Position numbers and translations under genes: made by a program. From assembly GCA_026008535.1 (NCBI GenBank), contig BRKX01000006.1:40598664-40662663 (forward strand): a DNA stretch of 64,000 nucleotides, in the 5' to 3' direction. Of this stretch, positions 1 to 10,806 are shown one piece after another; position 1 is the stretch's first letter; every line of letters begins with the position of its first letter. The stretch is from Perilla frutescens (lineage: Eukaryota > Streptophyta > Magnoliopsida > Lamiales > Lamiaceae). Under the pieces are notes generated by a model, which saw only the letters and a program-made list of their open reading frames with translations, was not told the DNA's origin and did no database searches.

Positions 1-2
1 AT

Positions 3-1896
3 CGGCATTTTATTCGGGATTTTTCTAAAATTGGTAAACCCCATTTATTGGAAAAATCAGTTGTGTTTGACTTCTCTGATGAGTGTCTGCAGGCTTTCGA
101 GACTTTGATGAAAGCCTTGGTGAGTGTCCCTATCTTGATCATATCTGATTGGTCGCAACCATTCGAGATAATGTGTGATGCAAGTGATATTGCGGTTGGG
201 GCTGCCTTGGGTCAAAAGCAGGACAAGTTGTTCCGTGTAATTTACTACGCCAATCAAACTTTGGATTTGGCACAAGTAAATTACACGACAACTGAGAAGG
301 AGTTGTTGGCGGTGGTGTATTCATTCGATAAATTTCGAGCCTATCTCATTGGCGCGAAGACTATATTGTCTACACTGACCATGCAGCTTTGAGGTATCTT
401 TTTGATAAAAAGGATGTCAAACCTCATTTGATTCATTGGATTTTATTACTGCAGGAATTTGATCTCGAGATTTGGGATCGCAAGGGTTGTGAAAATATGG
501 TGGCGGACCACTTGTCTAGACTGGAGCACCCTGTGGAGGGTGAAGAAGCTCATGTTCCCATTAATGAGAAATTTTTAGATGAGCAACTGTTTCAGGTACA
601 ATCTTAATCTTCGTGGTTTGCCAATTTTGTTAACTTTTTAGCTGCAGGTGTGCCTCCACCGGACTTGACTTCCCATCAAAAGAAGAAATTCTTCCATGAC
701 GTGAAGCTCTATATGTGGGATGATCCATTCTTGTTCCGGCATTGCTCTGATACAGTCATTCACCGTTGTGTGCCTCAAGAGGAGTGGAGATCTATCTTTC
801 TACAATGCCATGCATCTCCGAATGGTGGCCACTTCTCTGCCAACCGCACTGCCTTCAAGGTCCTTCAAAGTGGTTTTTACTGGCTATCTCTGTTTAAAGA
901 TTGCCATGATTTCACCCGGGAGTGTAATAAATGCCAACGAATTGGGGGACTTTCCAAGAGGAATGAGATGCCACTCAGCAACATTGTAGAGATCAAGCTA
1001 TTTGATTTGTGGGGGCATCGACTTCATGGGACCGTTCCCAATTTCTTCTAGCGGCTTTCAGTATATTTTACTAGCCGTAGACTATGTCTCGAGGTGGGTT
1101 GAGGCTATCCCGACAGTCACCAATGACTCCCGGGTAGTCATAACCTTTCTAAAGAAGATGTTCTCCCATTTTGGAACACCGAGAACTTTACTAAGTGATA
1201 GGGGAACACATTTCTACAACAAACCACTGGAAACATTGTTGGCCATGTATGGAATCAAGCACAAAGTGACAACGCCATATCATCCACAAGCAAATGGCCA
1301 AGCTGAGCTTGCTAATCGAGAAATCCGGCAAATCTTGGACAAGACGGTGAACACCAACAGGAAAGATTGGGCCTTATTACTAGATGACACGCTCTGGACG
1401 TATCGGACTGTGTACAAGACACCATTGGATTTATCTCCGTACCAATTAATTTTCAAAAAATCTTCTCATTTACCAGTGGAGTTGGAGCACAAGTCATATT
1501 GGGTTGTCCAGCAATTGAATTTCGATTTCAAGACAGCGAGGCAAAAGAGAGTACTGTAGCTGAATAAGTTGGATGAGTTCCGCACGGAGGCATTTGAGAA
1601 TTCCTTACTCTATAAAATGCGGACTAAAGCCTTCCACGACAAGATAATTGTTCAGAGGGATTTGTTACCTGGAGATAATGTTTTGTTATTTAACTCTCGT
1701 TTGAAGTTGTTTTCTGGAAAAATTGAGATCCAAGTGGTCAGGCCCATTTGTGATCAAGAAGATGCTTCCTGGTGGTGCAATGGAGTTTTTATCTGCAACT
1801 GGTGAGTATTTCATTGTCAACGGCCATAGAGTCAAGAAATACTACAGCCCGGAGCAGATACATGAGGTGTCTCACATCAAATTGATGGAGCCTTGA
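3..1896 (+). pseudogene. Athila-like pol remnant: RT/RNase H end and integrase
   Basis: Reading begins at base 3 in the reverse transcriptase connection region and continues into RNase H (CDAS motif near 177; TEKELLAVVY near 292). The integrase zinc finger (H/H...C-x2-C, about 810-945) follows, then the integrase core with its three acidic residues: D in GIDFMG (codon 1020), D in LLSDRG, and E in QANGQAE. The end reads HEVSHIKLMEP then a stop at 1894-1896. At least five lesions are visible: a frameshift near 360-385, stop TAA at 605-607, a frameshift near 1005, stop TAG at 1557-1559 and a frameshift near 1725-1740. It cannot encode a full polyprotein. The family call rests on motif order and spacing. 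Confidence 0.88.
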
Positions 1897-2300
1897 GCTT
1901 CATGATCATCTGGCTGTCGACGTCAAATGCAGCACTTGTTGGGAGGCAACCCAACGGTTTTTCTTTTTCTTTTCTTTAGAGTCTTTTTGGTTGTTTTTGT
2001 TTTGTTTTCTTTGTTTGGTGTCTTTTTGCTGAGTTATGCAGGTAATAGCTGTGGAATAGATCGATTGCCGATAGCCGTGTTCTAAGTAACCTTCAATGCT
2101 GTGTTTTCATGCATTGGGCATATTCAAAGAAAGTTACGATTGGGGTCGGTTGAACCTTTACTTGGGACCTTCTTTCGTGCATTTGATCACATCCGAGCTT
2201 GAGTTTTGAAGTACAACATGGATAGGAGGTCAAGAATAATCACCGGATGCCCAGAAATAATTCGCGACCTGAGTCGCGAGACACCGGTCGTGACTGCAGG
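1897..2300 (+). other. pol-ORF1 spacer of the Athila-like element, left part
   Basis: This non-coding stretch directly follows the pol stop. It contains a short inverted motif (TTGGGAGGCAACCCAA, about 1937-1952) often seen just after pol in Athila-like elements, a T-rich run, and from about 2260 the start of a block of TCGCGA words that resumes at 4343 on the far side of the nested hAT element. No reading frame of note. Confidence 0.6.
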
Positions 2301-4334
2301 TAGGGTGTAAACGAGTCGAATCGAGCCGAATACCTTCAAGCTCGAGTTCGGCTCGTTTAAGTTATACTCGGTTCGAGCTCGAGCTCGAGTTCGGCTCGTT
2401 TAAGTTATACTCAGTTCGACTCGAGCTTCGAGTTTGAGTTCGAGTTCGGCTCGAATTAGAAAATTCATGATCGAGTTCGATTCGAGCTCGGCTCGAGTTC
2501 GACTCGATAAGGATATGTTCAAGTTCGATTAAAAAAACTCGATAAAAAGCTCGATTAAAGCTCGATAATAATAAAATTTGTGATCGAGTCCTTTTCTTTT
2601 CTTTTCTAGATTTTATTTAATTATGTTTATTTTTATTTTATTTTCTTTAAACTAATTACTTAATTATGTAATTGTAGTCATGCTTATTACTCATTTAATT
2701 ATTTTTCATTATTAATATAGGTGTATTCAAATTTTAATATATATTTACCTTAATTTGAATTAAAATACAAAAAAAATTCTAATATAATTTATAAATCATA
2801 ATGTACTCACGTCTCATTTTATTTTTATTTTATCGATCATTCATTTTCACTTTTTATTTAAAAATTGTATTCATTAGTTAATTAGTAATTTATCTCACTA
2901 TCCATGATAGTTTATTATTTTTCTTTCAAACTTCAACATACAAATATTTTACAATCATCTTAATTCAAATTCAAATTTCAAAGTGTTTTGTATTATGCAA
3001 TTTATAAATTATAATTCAAACATATCTCATTTTCTTACTATTTTATCGATTATTCAGTTTCATTTTTATATAAATTGTAATTATATTAGTTGATTGATGA
3101 TATAGTTCATTATTCTTGTTAGTTTATTATTTTTTACTACACATTCACGCATGTTCCAACTGATAAGTAAATATTTATAATAATCTTAATTCGAACACAA
3201 ATTTCAAAGTTTTTTATAATATGATTTATAAATCATAATTTATTTTTATTGTTATGTCTCAGTTTTATTTTATTTAATTGGTATATAAATTAAATATTTC
3301 AATGAGGTACGCTAAAGTATACATAATATTTGTATATTATATAATAATTGAGTAAATTGATATAATATATATTGTCGAATCAAATGAACTAAGTAATTAT
3401 TAGACACTATTAATTGTTTGTTGATGAATAATTGTGATTTAATTCAATATAATGATGTTTGTTTGATATCATAGGTTTAATCAAATTCATGTGTGTTTAT
3501 TTCATTATCAAATCTCAATTCTTAATTATAACTATAAACTATAATTTTAATTACCTCATAATTAGATAATTTTTTGTTAGACTGGTTCAAAATTTAAATA
3601 TACTATTTTGTATTAATATTTTAAGTAAATAAATTGTAAATGGATATCTTAAAGTTGGATAATCAATATTTTATTACATTATTTTTTATCATATAAATCT
3701 ATTTACATATTCCTATTTTTTGTTTAATAAAATAAGCTTAACTTAATGTTTGTAAATCTCATTAATTAATTTCCTTTTTTTATGATAATACTAATTCTTA
3801 GATTTCGTAGAGTTCATATAGTCTATTATTATTAGTTGAATATATTTATCTGATAAATTGATAATATGATATTATATATGTTTATATAAATATAATATAT
3901 AAATATTTACATATATTTAAGTTTTGGAGAATTGTTATAAAAACGTTATTTGATTCAATTAACATAATTGTTAATAATTTGATCAAGTGACTATAATAAA
4001 AAATTGAAATACATTTGGCTAATGCTTGAATCTTGTTGGGGGTGAAACTTTAAATTTTTTTAGCTTATATATCAAAGCTCGATTAAGCTCGATTAAAAGT
4101 TCGATTAGAAGCTCGATTAAAAGCTCGCGAACTACTCGATAAAAGCTCGTTTATAGTCGAACTCGAGCTACTCGTGAGAAGCTCGCGAGTAGCTTGAGTT
4201 CGGCTCGAGAAAATTGTCGAGCTCGAAAAAAAGCTCGAATTCGGCTCGTTTAATAAACGAACGAGTTTCGATCGAACTTTTTTCGAGCCGATACCCGAGT
4301 AGCTCACAAACAGTTTGGTTCATTTACAGCCCTA
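2301..4334. mobile_element. Non-autonomous hAT-like element with subterminal TCGAGC arrays
   Basis: The ends form short terminal inverted repeats: TAGGGTGTAAACGAG on the left and, reverse complemented, TAGGGCTGTAAATGAAC on the right. The flanks are an 8-base target duplication with one mismatch: ACTGCAGG (2293-2300) and ACTGTAGG (4335-4342). TIRs beginning TAGGG-TGTAAA with 8-base duplications are typical of hAT transposons. The outer 250-300 bases on each side are packed with repeated CTCGAGTTCGGCTCG/GCTCGATTAAA words in opposite orientation; such subterminal repeats bind hAT transposases in characterised families. The middle, about 2600-4070, is very AT-rich with no coding frame, so mobilisation would need a transposase supplied in trans. 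Confidence 0.85.
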
Positions 4335-5097
4335 ACTGTAGGGTCGCGGATCATCCCGAGGTTCCACTGCAATGTCGCGACAGAGAGAGGGTATCACAGA
4401 AGAAAATTCGCGACCCCGGTCGTGAATTTCCAATCGGTCGCGAATAACCCATGTGTCCACGTGGCAAGATTGCTGACTGGGTCGTGAATTTTCAAAGGCT
4501 GAAAGAATAAAATTCGCGACCCGAGTCGCGGTCGTGAATCCCTTGCTGATGTGGCGACGCACAATCTGGTTTTAAACACTTTTTCTCCTTCTTTTTCCAT
4601 TTTCACTCTTTCTTCTTCACTCACACACGCACACACACTCATTTCCTCTTCAAATTCACCACTCAAGGTATGTTTTCTCCCCTCTAATCTTACGTATTTC
4701 ATTTATCCATGACATGAGGACTTGATTTACATAGTTTTTTTGCTTGGTTTACGGTAGAAATTGAAATACCCAAATTCTAGGTTTTAAAGGGGGAAAATTG
4801 AGGATTGCATGTTCTCCATGTTTTTTGGATGGAATTGTTGGTCTCCATTGTCCCTATTCTACTAGCATTACATGTTCATATGATTTGTGGAGTCAATTTT
4901 CGATTTGTTGGTTGAATGTTGTTATGCTATGGTTTTGGGAGAATTGTGGGTTTTTGTTGGAGACAGCATGCTTATATGCTTGTGTTACTAATTCTTTGTG
5001 TCTTATGCATTATGGTGTGCTATTTGTGTGTGGTGTGTTCGGGGGATTGGTGGAGTTTATTCCTTTTTGTCTCTTATTTGTTGCCCCACCCCGTTGA
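4335..5097 (+). repeat. pol-ORF1 spacer, TCGCGAC-rich block shared with the 3' LTR
   Basis: From 4343 to about 4550 the sequence is studded with TCGCGA/TCGCGAC words (for example TGTCGCGACAGA near 4373 and AAAATTCGCGACC near 4403). The same words in the same order occur inside the 3' LTR at about 8625-8710. The block therefore looks like a segment duplicated between LTR and spacer. After about 4560 the sequence is T-rich and then non-coding up to the ORF1 remnant. Short open frames here (4798-5101) overlap in several frames and show no recognisable protein. Confidence 0.6.
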
Positions 5098-6967
5098 TTG
5101 AAGATGATGGAAAGGAATGGGGGATGGTGCCAGTTGATGTTGTTGCCATTGCGCATGTTTGGGGGAAGAAGTGTGGGTGTGATCCCTTGTGTTTTCTTTT
5201 GTAGCACTTTGCTCGTGTTGTGCGAAATAGCAAGGGGTAATTTTTTCAGTCGATTGGTAGGAGAGGGCAGAAGCAGGCGCCCTCTACTCACAGATGAACG
5301 AAGCAGACCTCCCACTCTTTCCACTCCTTCACCCACCTCTTCCAGTTCAGAGGAGGAGTTTCATGAATATGACAATGAGGATGAGGTCCAATCTGAGGAG
5401 TTGGACCAGTTCGAAGAAGAAGATCAATCAGAGGAGAATGAACAATAGGAGGGCTCTGAGACTAATGACTCTGAGGACGAAGACTATGAGCCCGAATTGG
5501 AAGAAGACGATGTGGTTGAAGAGCTCAAGCCCGAGGTTGCTGATGATGATGAAGCTGCAGCTCCTCTCTACCACCCTCAGAGATACGGTATCGAGTTGCA
5601 GACACAAGAGCAACGAGATGATTGGGGACGCTTAGCAGTGATGAAAATTTTCCCTACTCGATATCCGTGCTCTGCCACCACTACAGCTCTTAGCATTCAC
5701 GAGGATATGTGGGGCCTCATTAACCGTATTGGATGGAACCACGCTATAGCTGGGGGATGTCCTACTTATCTGGTTTTGGTATACGAATTCCTCAGCACTT
5801 TGGAAGTGCAATCAACGCAAATTCGAAGCCCTTACACCATGTCATTTTGTTTGGGGAATGTAGCTCATGTCTTACCACTGAGGAAGTTAATGCCATCTTT
5901 CATGTTCCTGATGGCGGTATTTTCAACCGCTTTGGAGTTCGAGCTGAGCATTTCTGGCTGCACCTACAGTCTGAATCGGCGCGGTACGATCATAAACGGG
6001 CTAAGGCATCTACAATGCCAAATCCTATGTTTCGTTATGTGCAGAAGATTGTTGCTTCCACTATGTTGGCATGATATGAGACATCGGGAATTCAGATGCC
6101 CGAGATTCTTTTCTTGTGGGTTATGTTGAGCGGTACTAATCTCAACTTTGCCGCCTTCTTGATGCAGCAGTTTAAGAGGCAAAGTTCACAGGCCACCGAT
6201 GCCATTGAGATTGGTGGGATGCTCACACCGATAGTTGCTCATTTGGGCATCCCTTCACATCATTACGGTAGTCTTCCGGGTCCTCGAGCCATTGACTTGT
6301 CGAATTTACGCCAGTCCCGGATGCAGGCTAACCGCATGAATGCCCACCTCTTGACCTTAAGGGGCAATCATGTTTTTCCCTACCTAACTGCCCACTCATC
6401 ACAGTGTCCGATCTCACCCGCACTGAGAATTAGCTGTTGGATACTCCAGCTCACTGTGCCATCATTGATGCTGCAGTTGGAGAGGATCGGTTCTAGATTC
6501 CAGAGAGTGTTCAAAGGACGGAAGATGAGTCATCTTCTCAAGCTGCACGGAGAGCACGCACTAGGACACGGGAGGAGCGCACTGACGAGCAGTGGGATTC
6601 TCTCACTGACATGATGGCCAACACGAATACGGCTATCAGCTCGATGCACACAGCGGTTGGCACCTTGAACACAAATTATGGCAACATGAATGCGGCGTTT
6701 CAAACTTTGGAGACGGATGTGCATGATATGCACAGGGAGATCCATGATATTTGAGACATGGTTCGGGGACTCCAACCGCACCCGAGTGCGTATTTTCCTT
6801 ACCCTCACTATGGTGCCGGCCCCAGTACTCCCACCTCCGGTCGCCCTCAAGAGTCTGCCTTGTCTAGCCACTCTCAGCGTGGCCCGTCCCAGCATCAGAT
6901 GCCTCCGCACTTTTACCCGTACATGCCATTTGGGTACCCGCCATACCGTCATCCCCCGTCCTCCTGA
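5098..6967 (+). pseudogene. ATHILA ORF1-like protein remnant (env-position ORF)
   Basis: An acidic, Ser/Glu-rich N-terminal part (about 5240-5550) leads into a region resembling the plant ATHILA ORF1 family: RYPCSATTTAL, PTYLVLVYEFLSTL, EVNAIFHVP, a GGMLTPIVAHLG motif near 6215-6250, a short predicted coiled coil (about 6611-6750) and a Pro/Tyr/His-rich tail ending at 6967. The function of ORF1 is unknown; in Athila elements it lies where an envelope-like gene would be. Lesions: in-frame stop TAG at 5446-5448, a frameshift between about 5800 and 5850, stop TGA at 6072-6074, a frame change near 6500-6520, and a stop near 6752. The true start is uncertain, so the left border is only the start of the open frame. 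Confidence 0.72.
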
Positions 6968-7770
6968 GATTGCTGTAAGTGGTCTAGATACCTTTACGTC
7001 TTCTTTTCAAACTTATTCTACCTCTGAGTGTTGAATAAGTTTGAAGGGATGTGTGCTTAAGGTGTCTAGACCGTGTTTTTTTTATTTACCTGCTTTCTTA
7101 GTTAGTCGTGTAGTTAGTTTTTTTAGTAATCGAGTCACCCTTGGAGGAATTTTGTGCTTTTTTGCTTTAATCTTAATGGTTTTGTGAGAACTTGTATGAA
7201 TGATGCGCATAATTCATGGTTTGGTATTTATGATTGAGAGAACGGGAATGTATTTATTTAATTGTCGGTGGTCTTGATTTGAACATGCGTGTGTTGTTGA
7301 GCTTGATAAGCATGATTAAGACCAATGTTAAGCCGTGAGCTTTTGTTCCTATTGGGTGTTTCACCCATATCTTTATTTTGGTGTGTTGGTCGAGCATGCT
7401 TTTGTATCTCTAGAACTTGCATGATTTCTCTTTCAAAATGTTGACTATGTCCGGAATTTGGGAAATGATCTTAGGCCATCTTTTCTGTAGCCATTTTTCC
7501 ATACACGGTCCGAAATTTATATGATTCCTTTTTAAGCCCCGTTGTGCCTGATTACCTTTTTCTTAGATTCTCTATCTGGTTTTGAATTGACAAATGGGTG
7601 GGAGATAGGAGTGAGGGGAAGATGGATGTTAGTGGGTTGAAAAAGAATGAAGTGATGTATGGTTGTTGTGGATTGTTGGCATATGTTGGCACACAAAAAG
7701 AAAAAAATATAAATAAGCGATGCCAATAACACAAGTACAAAATGGAAGGGACTCAAAGAGTTTCCAAAAG

Positions 7771-7805
<35 letters not shown>

Positions 7806-8340
7806 TTATGTAGAAGGAGATGAGCTAGAAGAATTCTAGCTTGGTACTTGAATGAAGAAAAATGGGTGTTTTAGTGGAATGGTCTAAATGAATTGAGAGA
7901 GTTGTAAACTTATGTGATTTTTGCAAATCTTTTAGTCACTTTTATCCATATATCTCCAACCCCAACCCAAAGCCTACATTACAACATGTTTAAAAGTCCT
8001 TTTTGATTCTTTATTCCAGCATGGTCTCGTTTGGTGAGATGAGAAAGAATGCAAGCTTATGGTTGATATTTCTGCATGATTGAGATTCGATGAGTGTGTA
8101 CCATGATTTATGTGACTTGTGAGAGTTGAGAGATACACACACAACCGAGAAGAACATTGGCGTAATTGTGTTTCTTGAGTTTCAAGGGCATATGTGTGGG
8201 ATATGACGGGCTTTTGAATGTTGAACTCGCGCGATTCTTTAATTCTTGAGATCCTATTTGCTAGATTGTGGATTGTGTGCATAATTTGTCTTGTTCATGT
8301 TTTAGGTATTAATTCTTTGTTTGAGGACAAACAAACTTCT
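6968..8340 (+). other. Non-coding 3' region of the Athila-like element
   Basis: No credible gene is present between the ORF1 remnant and the polypurine tract. The stretch is T-rich at 7070-7400 and holds an uninterrupted run of 31 A at 7771-7801. Short minus-strand frames at 7532-7756 and 7974-8282 show no family similarity and no supporting context. Confidence 0.6.
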
Positions 8341-8354
8341 AAGTTTGGGAGAGT
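8341..8354 (+). other. Polypurine tract of the Athila-like element
   Basis: The purine-rich AAGTTTGGGAGAGT lies immediately 5' of the LTR start TGATAAAC, the position required for priming plus-strand DNA synthesis. The AAGTTTGGG core is characteristic of Athila-type elements. Confidence 0.7.
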
Positions 8355-9787
8355 TGATAAACTGAGATTTTACACTTATTTTGGTACACTTTTGTGTCAT
8401 GTTTTGTATAATTTAAATGTGTTTTATCTCAGTTTATTCGAGTTTTCCGAGTTTTTGGGAGTTGGTCGTTCTTGTTGTATTTTGCAGGTTTGTTGATCAA
8501 TTTTGGATGCTTTAAAGGGTTGAAGTGAAGGTGGAGTCCTAAGAGAGTATATGAAGAGAATGATCGAGAAAAATGGGATGGAACCAAGCGTGCAAAGAAC
8601 CGCGAAGCCTACCCGTGATCCGATCGCAACTGCAGGGTCACGAATCCCTATAAGTAGAATACTACAGTGTCGCGACAGATGAGGGGTTCATAAGAAGAAA
8701 ATTCGCGACCGGGGTGAAGACCATGAATTTCATGCCACGTGGTGCCACATCATGCCACGTGGATTCGCAGACGGAAGGGTTGCGACTCTGGTCGCGACTG
8801 AAGCGGGCTTTGTCTGATTTCCACTGTATTTTTGGGCTTTTTCCTAACTTGGTATAAAAGGATTCTTTTTGGGCGAAAATCTGACATCAATTATCATACA
8901 CTAAGTTTGAAGCAGGTGTTTTGCTATGGAGAAAAAGCATCGTGAAGAACACGATAGAGGATTTCAAGCAAGTCAAGATTAGAGACATATTTATTCTTCC
9001 GGGTTTTATTTAGTTTAATTCTTGTCTAGCCATGAACATCCTGAATTTGATTTCTTTTGTTTATTTCATTATGAACAACTAAACCCTAGTATTCTAGGGT
9101 TGATTCATGATTCATTTATGAAATTTTATTATTAATTCCAATTTTATGTCTATGATTTTTATTTCACTTTAATTATTCTCGGTGTGTATTTATTTATGCC
9201 AATTGATTGGCCATTAATTGATGTAATTTGTTGTGTTGATTCATAAATCGAGAAAGGAGTTTCAACACTAGAATAGAATAATTAACATAGTAATTAATAC
9301 CACTCGAGAGAGTTGAGATTACTGGTGAGAGCACTTTAAACCTACGGATCATTTAGGAGTTGCATTTTAGATAATGAATGGAGACATTGTTATTTATAAT
9401 GTAATCAATGTTCTTAATTCTCTGAGAAAGGGTTCTGAATAGCTAAGTGGTTGCTCTAGTGTGATTGAAATCCCAACATAGACATAGTTATTGGATTAGT
9501 TAATAAGATGGAGTATTTGATGAATGTTCAATCCTAGAATACGCATTTCTTCTTGATAATTCTTCTCTGCAGCTTTATTTGTTGTGAATTTAGTTTTGCG
9601 AGTTATTTATTTGTTTTCTTTCATTTGCTTAAAATCTCTAAACCTTGGATAGTCTAGATAGCAGCGTTAGGATAGATAGAATAACTAGTAACTAGAATTT
9701 AAGTCTCTGTGGATTCGACCTTGTTCGCCATTATACTAGAAACCTCGTTGTACACTTGCAGTTTAGGTTGAATTAAAATACCGAACA
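8355..9787 (+). repeat. 3' LTR of the Athila-like element
   Basis: The LTR is about 1433 bases, starting TGATAAACTGAG after the polypurine tract and ending in ATACCGAACA. Near the 3' end it contains the TGTGGATTCGACC and GTACACTTGC words common to Athila-like LTR ends. A TATAAAAG box lies at 8853-8860, with transcription presumably starting some 30 bases downstream. The end resembles that of the solo LTR at 37797-39188 on the other strand (GTACACTTGC and AAAATACCGA), so the two belong to related families. No 5' LTR is available for dating. Confidence 0.78.
8853..8860 (+). promoter_or_regulatory. TATA box in the Athila-like LTR
   Basis: TATAAAAG sits in the middle of the LTR, after a GC-richer TCGCGAC-containing segment and before an A-rich leader. 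This is the expected U3/R layout of a plant LTR promoter. Activity is not demonstrated. Confidence 0.55.
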
Positions 9788-9947
9788 AATTTCTGAATCC
9801 CTTTGATGATTTAAAAGTGTAAACTCGCTAGAATTCTCGAATAATCAAAACAAAATCAATTCAAACAATAGCAAATCATGTATATTACTTGTTTCTTCAT
9901 CGTTTCCACCCTCTATGGTAGATTTAAACACAATGTACTTGAATTTA

Positions 9948-10665
9948 GGGGGGTGTATTGGATTAGGATTTTGATGGATTTTGTTGGACTTTAAAATGTC
10001 CATGGATTTCTATGGATTTTATAAATCCATAGACTCCGCATGGAGTCTCCCAAAACTCCACATGGAGTCTCCCAACTCCACACAGAGTCTGGCGGATTTC
10101 GTATGGATTTCGGACTGATTTTGAACGATTTCAATGGATTTCAAATCCATCTCGCCAGCGCTCATTGGACCACAACGATCGGTGTACACGGCAAGAAAAA
10201 TTGAACCCAGAGGCCGTTGGAATCGAGCGGCCTTGATCCCAGCGGCCGCTGGGGTCGGGTGACGGCTGGGGTGCCCGATTTCAACTCCTCACTGGCCGCT
10301 GGGACACCGCGCTTGCCGGGTTTTCCAAATCTATCGAAATCTCGTGTCTGGAGGTCGGATTTCATCCTTCGTAATTTTCACGTGAAATCCAGCCGAAATC
10401 CATTGAAGTCAATGACTTTTTAAAGTCTGTGGATTGTTGAATACCTCAGAATTTTAAAGGACTTTTAAAAGTCTGGATTGAATACACCAGGATTTCATTG
10501 GACTTTTAAAAGTCTGAATTGAATACAGCAGGATTTCATTGGACTTTTAAAAGTCTGGATTGAATACACCAGAATTTCATTGGACTTTTAAAAGTCTGGA
10601 TTGAATACATCCGGATTTTAAAAGTCCAATGAAATCCATCAAAATCCACAACCAATACACCCCCC
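9948..10665. mobile_element. PIF/Harbinger-type MITE
   Basis: The element starts GGGGGGTGTATTGGATTAGG and ends with the near-perfect inverse; the inverted arms match over about 35 bases (GGGGGGTGTATTGG...GGATTTTGATGGATTT). It is flanked by TTA on both sides (9945-9947 and 10666-10668), the 3-base duplication typical of PIF/Harbinger. At 718 bases it has no transposase. Inside are a repeated CATGGAGTCTCCCAA-type motif (10035-10090), a GC-rich block (10150-10330) and a 41-base tandem array. Confidence 0.9.
10439..10625. repeat. 41-base tandem repeat inside the MITE, about 4.5 copies
   Basis: Units begin GAATACA and each contains the perfect palindrome GACTTTTAAAAGTC followed by TGGATT. Four full copies and a partial one follow with few substitutions. 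The array lies entirely within the right half of the MITE and merges into the right inverted repeat. Confidence 0.9.
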
Positions 10666-10752
10666 TTAAAGTTTGAGAAACTAGGGTGTCGAAGTTAAAA
10701 TATATGCAAACTCATGTTGTCAAACTGGAAGAAGATGGATCAAGGTAATGTT

Positions 10753-10805
<53 letters not shown>
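10753..10805. repeat. (TA)n(TG)n microsatellite
   Basis: About ten TA units pass directly into about sixteen TG units. A compound dinucleotide repeat, probably polymorphic. Confidence 0.95.

Positions 10806-10806
<1 letters not shown>

Larger units (their letters stand above)
1..9787 (+). mobile_element. Athila-like Ty3/gypsy retrotransposon, 5'-truncated by the window edge
   Basis: The segment carries, in order, the end of reverse transcriptase/RNase H, an integrase, a long spacer, a remnant resembling the ATHILA ORF1 family, a purine-rich tract and a 3' LTR starting TGATAAAC and ending ACCGAACA. This order, and the ORF downstream of pol, are typical of the Athila/Tat branch of Ty3/gypsy elements. 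All coding parts are broken by stops and frameshifts, so the copy is non-autonomous. A hAT-like element (2301-4334) is nested in the spacer. The 5' LTR, gag, protease and most of the reverse transcriptase lie left of the window. The five bases after the LTR are AATTT, but the matching left target duplication cannot be checked. Confidence 0.85.

Noticed and set aside
4798..5204. Overlapping Cys/Trp-rich frames before the ORF1 remnant
   Set aside because: Several frames overlap, none resembles a protein family, and the stretch lies in a degenerate retrotransposon spacer.
5098..6967. A viral envelope gene in the Athila-like element
   Set aside because: The remnant resembles the ATHILA ORF1 family, of unknown function; no signal peptide or membrane anchor is visible.
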